Of a stretch of 10,330 bases of DNA, positions 5,800-10,330 are shown in pieces. Both the position numbers and the translations under genes were made by a program. Origin of the DNA: Bacillota bacterium (lineage in GTDB: Bacteria; Bacillota; Limnochordia; Limnochordales; ZCTH02-B6). A model generated the notes under the pieces. The model was not told the DNA's origin. It saw only the letters and a list, made by a program, of their open reading frames with translations, and did not search any database. Positions within the stretch are counted from its first letter, which is position 1. The number at the start of each line of letters is the position of its first letter. Where the stretch lies: contig PKQR01000075.1 in the NCBI GenBank assembly GCA_017578085.1, positions 1-10,330 on the forward strand, read 5' to 3'.

Positions 5800-8168
5800 G
5801 TGACATGGTCACCTTGACCATCGACGGACGCCAAGTACAAGTGCCCAAGGGAATGGGCCTAGTGGAAGCTGCCGCCTTGGCCGGCGTCGAAATCCCGGTG
5901 TTTTGCCACCATCCGAAGCTGGAGCCGGTCGGCGTGTGCCGCATGTGCCTGGTGGAGGTGGAGGGCCAGCGCAAGCCCGTTCCCGCCTGCACGACGAAGG
6001 CCGCGGAAGGGATGGTCGTCAAGACCGACACGCCCTTAATCCGGCACCTGCGCCAGGGCGTCATCGAGTTCTTGCTGCTCAACCACCCGCTGGATTGCCC
6101 GGTGTGCGACAAGGGCGGGGAGTGCCCGCTGCAGGACAACACGTTCAAGTACGGCCTGCCCACCAGCCGCCTGACGGTGCCCAAGATGAGAAAGCGCAAG
6201 GCGGTGGACCTGGGCAACTTCATCATCCTGGACGAAGAGCGCTGCATCCTGTGCCGCCGCTGCGTGCGGTTTGACAAGGAAATCGCCCTGGAAGGCAACC
6301 TGGTCGTGGTCGAGCGGGCCCACGAAAACCTGATCAGCACCGCGACCGGAGAGGCTTACGATTCCTACTTCAGCGGCAACACCATCGAGCTGTGCCCGGT
6401 GGGCGCGCTCACGTCCAAGAACTACCGCTTTAAGGGCCGGCCATGGGACATGTCGCCGGCGCCGTCCATCTGCACGGCGTGCCCGGTGGGCTGCAACGTG
6501 CGGCTGGACTTCCGCTTCGGTGAGCTGGCGCGGGTCGTCTCACGGGAGCACCCCGACGTGGATGGCGGCTGGCTGTGCGACCGGGGCCGGTTCAACTACA
6601 AGTACGTCAACGAAGAGAACCGGATCACGCAGCCGCTCATGCGCCGGGGCGACCAATTGGTCCCGGTGAGCTGGACCGAGGCCCTGATGGAGATCGCCAA
6701 CCGCTTCCGCACCATCACGCGGGACCACGGCGCCGGGGCCATCGGTTTCATCGGCGGCGGCCGCCTGACCAACGAGGAGGCGTACCTCTTCCAAAAGCTG
6801 GCCCGCGACGTGGTGGGGACGCCCCACGTGGATCACCGGGTCGGCCGGCAGCAGGTGGCCTCTTGGGACAAATACGGCGGGCGGCTGGTGGACCTTGATG
6901 ACGCCGACGTCATCCTGGTGGTCGACGTCCTGCCCGCGGAGCGCATGCCCGTGGCTGACCTGCGCATCCGGCGGGCCGCCCAGCGTCGGGGTGCGGCGCT
7001 GCTGACCATTGGGGCGCGGCAGCAGGAGTACCTTGTGCCGCATACCCGCGTCCCGCTTCTGCCCGCGGAAACCGCGGCCGCGCTCCGGCAGGCGGCGGCT
7101 GTCTTGGCCGGCGGCGACGGCAAGCTTGGAGCCGCGGCGCCGCTGGTGGAGGCCTTGCGCCAGGGCCGCAAGGTTGTGGTCGTCTGGGGCGGCGAGGACT
7201 TGGCCGTCGGCCAGGCCCTGGCCGAGCTCCTGCAGGCGTTTGTGGCCCAGGGCGGCGAGCGCAGCGTCCGGGTGCTCATCCCGGGCGAGCAGGCCAACAG
7301 CCGCGGCGCCGAGGCCATGGGCGTGCGCCCGGACCTGCTGCCCGGCCACCGGCCGGTGGCTCAGGACCAGGCGGGCATGGACACCGGCCGCATGCTGCAG
7401 GCGGCGGCGGCCGGGACACTCCAGGCCCTTTACATCGTGGGCGCCAACGTAGCGGAGACGTATCCCCACGGGGTGCTGGTGAACAAGGCGCTGAGCCAAG
7501 TCCCGTTCCTGGTCGTCCAGGACATGTTCTTGACCGAAACCGCTCGCTTCGCCGACGTGGTGCTGCCCGCGGCGCCGTTTGCGGCCAAGCGGGGGACGTA
7601 CACCAACATGGAGGGCCGCGTGCAGGAAGTCGACCCGGCCATGCCTCCCGGCGGCGAGAGCCGCACCGACGGGGACATCTTCCTGGCCATCGCGGAGGCC
7701 ATGGGCAAGAAGCTCATCCCCTCGCGCCGCGAGTTCCGGCAGGAGATGGAGCGCCTCCTGGGCGAGCTGGCTGCGGACGGCTTCTTGGCCGGGGCGCCGT
7801 GGCCGGCGGAAGCGCCGGCTCCCGCGGCCGCGGCGGACGGGGGACTGGTGCTGTTGGCCGTGGACCGGCTCTACGGCGGCGGCGGCACCGCCCGTTTCGA
7901 CCCGGGCTTCCGCTCGGTGCAGCCGAAGGCCGAAGCCTTGTTCCATCCCGCGGACGCGGCGGCTTTGGGCCTCAATGCCGGCGACACGGTGACCTTGCAG
8001 ACGGCGGGCGGTGCCCTGTCCCTGCCTGTGCGGATCAGCGCGGCGGTCGTTCCCGGCACGGTGCAGGTGCCGTGGGGCGCGCCTGACGGGGCCGTCAACA
8101 GTCTGCTGGAGGGGGCCCTCTGGGCCAAGGTCCACGTGCGCAAGCGGGTGCTGGAGGAGGTCGGCTGA
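5796..8168 (+). CDS. nuoG: NADH-quinone oxidoreductase subunit G
   Basis: This is the largest peripheral subunit (Nqo3, 75-kDa family), 790 residues, forming the wire between NuoF and NuoI. The N-terminal [2Fe-2S] domain has N1b ligands Cys37, 48, 51 and 65. The next domain has the His-Cys3 ligands of N5, His97 with Cys101, 104 and 110 (NHPLDCPVCDKGGEC). N4 is bound by Cys150, 153, 156 and 200. The optional N7 cluster is also present: Cys226, 229 and 233 in ICTACPVGC, and Cys261. Residues from about 276 to 640 are a molybdopterin-oxidoreductase-like domain that serves only a structural role in complex I, and 715-785 form the C-terminal small barrel (FHPADAAALGLNAGD onward). An Ala/Pro-rich linker lies at 667-681. 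The ATG overlaps the nuoF stop as ATGA and has a GGGAGGTG site at 5780-5787. The length is close to that of Thermus Nqo3. Confidence 0.96.
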   Translation: MSDMVTLTIDGRQVQVPKGMGLVEAAALAGVEIPVFCHHPKLEPVGVCRMCLVEVEGQRKPVPACTTKAAEGMVVKTDTPLIRHLRQGVIEFLLLNHPLDCPVCDKGGECPLQDNTFKYGLPTSRLTVPKMRKRKAVDLGNFIILDEERCILCRRCVRFDKEIALEGNLVVVERAHENLISTATGEAYDSYFSGNTIELCPVGALTSKNYRFKGRPWDMSPAPSICTACPVGCNVRLDFRFGELARVVSREHPDVDGGWLCDRGRFNYKYVNEENRITQPLMRRGDQLVPVSWTEALMEIANRFRTITRDHGAGAIGFIGGGRLTNEEAYLFQKLARDVVGTPHVDHRVGRQQVASWDKYGGRLVDLDDADVILVVDVLPAERMPVADLRIRRAAQRRGAALLTIGARQQEYLVPHTRVPLLPAETAAALRQAAAVLAGGDGKLGAAAPLVEALRQGRKVVVVWGGEDLAVGQALAELLQAFVAQGGERSVRVLIPGEQANSRGAEAMGVRPDLLPGHRPVAQDQAGMDTGRMLQAAAAGTLQALYIVGANVAETYPHGVLVNKALSQVPFLVVQDMFLTETARFADVVLPAAPFAAKRGTYTNMEGRVQEVDPAMPPGGESRTDGDIFLAIAEAMGKKLIPSRREFRQEMERLLGELAADGFLAGAPWPAEAPAPAAAADGGLVLLAVDRLYGGGGTARFDPGFRSVQPKAEALFHPADAAALGLNAGDTVTLQTAGGALSLPVRISAAVVPGTVQVPWGAPDGAVNSLLEGALWAKVHVRKRVLEEVG

Positions 8169-9151
8169 TGGACACGGTCGGGTTGGTGCTCGTCCGCAGC
8201 GTGATCTTGGCTGTGGCCCTCGCCAGCCTCTTTGCGGGCATGACGGTCATTGAGCGCAAGGTGCTGGGCTACTTCCACCTGCGCTTGGGGCCGACCCGCA
8301 CGGGGCCTTGGGGCCTTTTGCAGCCGCTCGCGGACGCGATCAAGGCGATTGTGAAAGAAGACATCATTCCCAGGGACGCCGACCGCCTGGTGTTCCGGCT
8401 GGCGCCCATCATCAGCGTCTTTACGGCGCTGGCGGCCTGGTCGGTCATCCCCGTCGGGCCGCCGGTCGAGGTGGGTGGCGTTACGGTTCCGTTGGCAGTT
8501 GCCGACCCGCCCGGTGGGGTGCTGGTGGCCGTGGCCTTCACCGCGCTGAGCGTCTACGGCGTCACCTTGGCGGGCTGGTCGTCCCAGAGCAAATACGCGT
8601 TACTGGGGTCGTTGCGGGCCAGCGCGCAGCTTATCAGCTATGAGCTGGCCCTGGGCTTGAGCCTGCTGGGCGTGTTGATGATGGCCGGATCGCTCAGGTT
8701 GACGGAGATTGTGGCCGCCCAGGAACGGCTGCCGTTCATCTTGCTCCAGCCGCTGGGGTTCGTGGTCTACTTCATTGCCGCGCTGGCCGAGTCGGCCCGG
8801 GTGCCCTTTGACCTGCCAGAGGCCGAGACGGAGCTGGTGTCGGGCTACCACACCGAGTACAGCGGCATGCGCTTCGCCATGTTCATGATGGCCGAGTACA
8901 TCCACATGATCACGGCCTCGACCCTGGTGACGCTCTTGTACCTGGGCGGGTGGAACGGGCCGGCGTTCCTGCCGCCGGTGGCCTGGTTCCTGGTGAAACT
9001 CGGGTTCATGCTGTTCGTGTTCATCTGGCTGCGGGCCACCATGGTCCGCCTCCGTTACGACCGGCTCATGGATTTGGGCTGGAAGGTGCTGCTGCCGCTG
9101 GCCATCCTCAACCTGGTGGCGACGGCGGTCATCACGGTCTTTGTGGCCTAA
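8168..9151 (+). CDS. nuoH: NADH-quinone oxidoreductase subunit H
   Basis: This 327-residue membrane subunit (Nqo8/ND1 family) forms the quinone entry channel and joins the two arms of complex I. About eight membrane helices are visible, including 8-28, 117-137, 155-175, 190-208, 242-262, 274-290 and 305-325. The first signature ERKVLG (29-34) and the loop LLQPLADAIKAIVKEDIIP (50-68) are intact. The second signature, RVPFDLPEAETELVSGYHTE (211-230) with its acidic cluster, is near perfect, as is RYDRLMDLGWKVLLPLA late in the chain. The usual GPNRVG motif reads GPTRTG (41-46). ATG 8168 overlaps the nuoG stop as TGATG and has a perfect AGGAGGT ribosome site at 8155-8161, six bases upstream. It ends with TAA and is followed by 48 non-coding bases, the only sizeable gap inside the operon here. 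Confidence 0.96.
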   Translation: MDTVGLVLVRSVILAVALASLFAGMTVIERKVLGYFHLRLGPTRTGPWGLLQPLADAIKAIVKEDIIPRDADRLVFRLAPIISVFTALAAWSVIPVGPPVEVGGVTVPLAVADPPGGVLVAVAFTALSVYGVTLAGWSSQSKYALLGSLRASAQLISYELALGLSLLGVLMMAGSLRLTEIVAAQERLPFILLQPLGFVVYFIAALAESARVPFDLPEAETELVSGYHTEYSGMRFAMFMMAEYIHMITASTLVTLLYLGGWNGPAFLPPVAWFLVKLGFMLFVFIWLRATMVRLRYDRLMDLGWKVLLPLAILNLVATAVITVFVA

Positions 9152-9199
9152 GGCTGCGGCAGTGGCCTGGGCGCTGGCGAGGCGAGGAGTGATGCCGAG

Positions 9200-9790
9200 A
9201 TGTTGAAGGCACTGGCCAAGGGCATGGGCACCACGCTGCGGATGTTGTTCCGCAGGAAGCCTACTATCGCCTATCCGTACGTCAAGAAGGAGCGCTCGGC
9301 GCGGTTCCGGGGCCGCCATGAGCTGCGGCGCTACGAGAACGGCCTCGAGATGTGCATCGGGTGCGAGTTGTGCCAGGTCGCATGCCCGGCGGCGGCCATC
9401 ACGGTCATGCCGGCGGAAAACGACCCGGAGCGGCCCAACTCGCCGGGAGAGCGGTACGCGTGGAAGTACGAGATCGACATGCTGCGCTGCATATTCTGCG
9501 GGCTGTGCGAAGAGGCATGCCCGACGGAGGCGCTCCATCTGACGCGGGAGTTTGAGCTGGCTGACTTTACCCGGGAAAGCCTGATCTACGGCCGCGACCG
9601 GCTGGTCAACCAGCACACAAGCCCCTTCCAGGTGCCGCGCAACGTGTACCCGGACTACCGCGGCTGGCGGCCGGTACACGAGCCGGAGGAAGGGCACGGG
9701 GAGGCCGTGGAGGCTGCCGGCGAAGGGGCGGCTCCGGAGGTCCCGGGGGTTGACCGCACAGCGGGTGCGGAGGAGGCGAGGCCGGCATGA
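9200..9790 (+). CDS. nuoI: NADH-quinone oxidoreductase subunit I, 2x[4Fe-4S] ferredoxin-like
   Basis: This 196-residue subunit (Nqo9/TYKY family) carries clusters N6a and N6b between NuoG and NuoB. The two ferredoxin motifs are complete: Cys52, 55, 58 and 62 in CIGCELCQVACP, and Cys97, 100, 103 and 107 in CIFCGLCEEACP. The N-terminal amphipathic stretch with basic residues (1-45) is typical and lies along the membrane surface. After about residue 158 the chain continues with an Ala/Glu/Gly-rich tail of some 38 residues that lacks family features and is probably disordered. The start at ATG 9200 is backed by GAGGAGTG (9184-9191) at 8 bases. A nearer ATG at 9192 is out of frame and closes after four codons. 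The stop overlaps nuoJ as ATGA. Confidence 0.96.
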   Translation: MLKALAKGMGTTLRMLFRRKPTIAYPYVKKERSARFRGRHELRRYENGLEMCIGCELCQVACPAAAITVMPAENDPERPNSPGERYAWKYEIDMLRCIFCGLCEEACPTEALHLTREFELADFTRESLIYGRDRLVNQHTSPFQVPRNVYPDYRGWRPVHEPEEGHGEAVEAAGEGAAPEVPGVDRTAGAEEARPA

Positions 9791-10293
9791 ACTGGGTCGT
9801 CCTCATCGCGGCGGCGCTGGCGCTGGGGGCGGCTATCACCGTCGTGCGGGCGCGGATCCCCGTTCACTCGGTGCTGGCCCTGGTGCTCAACCTGATTTCC
9901 CTGGCGGCGCTGTTCATCGCGCTGGAAGCGGAGTTTATGGGCCTGATACAGGTGATCGTCTACGCTGGCGCCGTCATGGTCATGTTCCTGTTCGTGGTGA
10001 GCCTCTTGGGGGCGCGCAGGGAGGCCATCGAGCGCGAGGTGTCCGTCTTGCCCGGCCAGGAAAGCCTGGGCTTCCTGGCCGCCCTGCTGCTTCTGGCCGC
10101 GCTGCTCACGGCCGTGCTGCGGCAGTCTTACCCGGCGCCTGCGGCGGTGTTCCCGGGATTTGGGACGGTCCGGGCTTTCGGGGCGGCGCTCTTTTATGAC
10201 CACGTCCTGGTGCTGCAGCTGGCGGCGCTGCTCCTGATGGTGGCCGTGGTGGGCGTAGTGGTCTTGATCGCCCGCCGCGAGCAGGGGAGGTGA
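9787..10293 (+). CDS. nuoJ: NADH-quinone oxidoreductase subunit J
   Basis: This 168-residue membrane subunit (Nqo10/ND6 family) has five predicted helices at about 2-20, 27-46, 52-73, 93-111 and 140-162. The diagnostic third helix reads LIQVIVYAGAVMVMFLFVV (53-71), the segment whose pi-bulge is involved in coupling electron transfer to proton pumping. The acidic residues Glu47 and Glu49 just before it are typical. The loop between helices three and four is short and charged (ARREAIERE), and the C-terminus is basic. ATG 9787 overlaps the nuoI stop as ATGA, with AGGAGG at 9771-9776 ten bases upstream. The family-typical length, topology and position between nuoI and nuoK leave little doubt. Confidence 0.95.
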   Translation: MNWVVLIAAALALGAAITVVRARIPVHSVLALVLNLISLAALFIALEAEFMGLIQVIVYAGAVMVMFLFVVSLLGARREAIEREVSVLPGQESLGFLAALLLLAALLTAVLRQSYPAPAAVFPGFGTVRAFGAALFYDHVLVLQLAALLLMVAVVGVVVLIARREQGR

Positions 10294-10298
10294 CGGCC

Positions 10299-10330
10299 GT
10301 GCCGGGCATGCCCATCGAAGGGTATCTGGT
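10299..10330 (+). CDS. nuoK: start of NADH-quinone oxidoreductase subunit K (cut by window edge)
   Basis: Only ten full codons are visible (MPGMPIEGYL, then the edge). GTG 10299 follows the nuoJ stop by five bases and has a strong GGGGAGGTG site ending about 8 bases upstream; ATG 10308 in the same frame is an alternative start. The short polar start followed by I-x-x-YL fits the N-terminus of NuoK, the ND4L-like three-helix subunit, which follows nuoJ in nearly all nuo operons. The call rests mainly on gene order. Confidence 0.7.
   Translation, partial: MPGMPIEGYL

Noticed and set aside
7799..7881. Ala/Pro-rich, GC-repetitive stretch in nuoG considered as a possible insertion or frameshift
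   Set aside because: The frame stays open and conserved domains resume on both sides at the expected places; it is an interdomain linker.
6540..8135. 531-codon open frame on the minus strand opposite nuoG
   Set aside because: High-G+C DNA leaves long antisense frames open. The sequence is rich in Arg, His and Gly, shows no motif, and the sense strand encodes an unmistakable NuoG throughout.
1..10330. Mobile element, CRISPR, toxin-antitoxin or phage content
   Set aside because: No transposase or integrase motifs, terminal repeats, regularly spaced repeats or tRNA-like cloverleaf were seen; apart from the partial kbl and one unknown gene, the window is an uninterrupted respiratory operon.

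Overview
This window is the promoter-proximal part of a nuo operon, which encodes the proton-pumping NADH:quinone oxidoreductase (respiratory complex I). It is preceded by the 3' end of an amino-acid catabolic gene and one unrecognised gene. Everything lies on the + strand. The DNA is strongly G+C rich (roughly two thirds by eye). Starts are ATG or GTG, Shine-Dalgarno sequences are strong AGGAGG-like ones, and genes overlap tightly by ATGA, GTGA or TGATG. The separate nuoC and nuoD genes, the Thermus-like subunit lengths and spacings, and the Kbl-type neighbour suggest a thermophilic or high-G+C member of the Bacillota or a deep-branching relative. I cannot name a genus from the sequence.

Layout. 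Bases 2-172 are the C-terminus of a Kbl-like enzyme (2-amino-3-ketobutyrate CoA ligase / glycine C-acetyltransferase). A short gap follows with a bulged hairpin and an extended -10 promoter. Bases 272-1096 encode a 274-residue acidic protein with a C-terminal coiled coil that I do not recognise. The largest non-coding stretch (about 1097-1257) is the control region of the nuo operon. It holds an 18-bp dyad, a promoter (TTTACA, 18-bp spacer, extended -10 TATGAT), an 18-bp palindrome matching the operator of the NADH/NAD+ sensor Rex, and a short GC hairpin just before nuoA. From there nuoA, B, C, D, E, F, G, H, I and J follow without interruption, and nuoK begins at the right edge.

How the genes work together. 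NuoE, F and G form the NADH dehydrogenase arm (FMN and a chain of Fe-S clusters). NuoB, C, D and I form the connecting arm carrying N6a, N6b and N2 and most of the quinone site. NuoA, H, J and K are membrane subunits. All expected cofactor ligands are visible, including the optional N7 cluster in NuoG, so the complex looks catalytically intact. The antiporter-like subunits (NuoL, M, N) would lie beyond the right edge.

The most noteworthy signal is the Rex-like operator between the promoter and nuoA. It suggests that synthesis of the main NADH-oxidising complex is itself controlled by NADH/NAD+ redox state. I found no mobile element, CRISPR array, tRNA or rRNA, and no evidence of a wholly new system; the coding content is mostly a classical respiratory operon.
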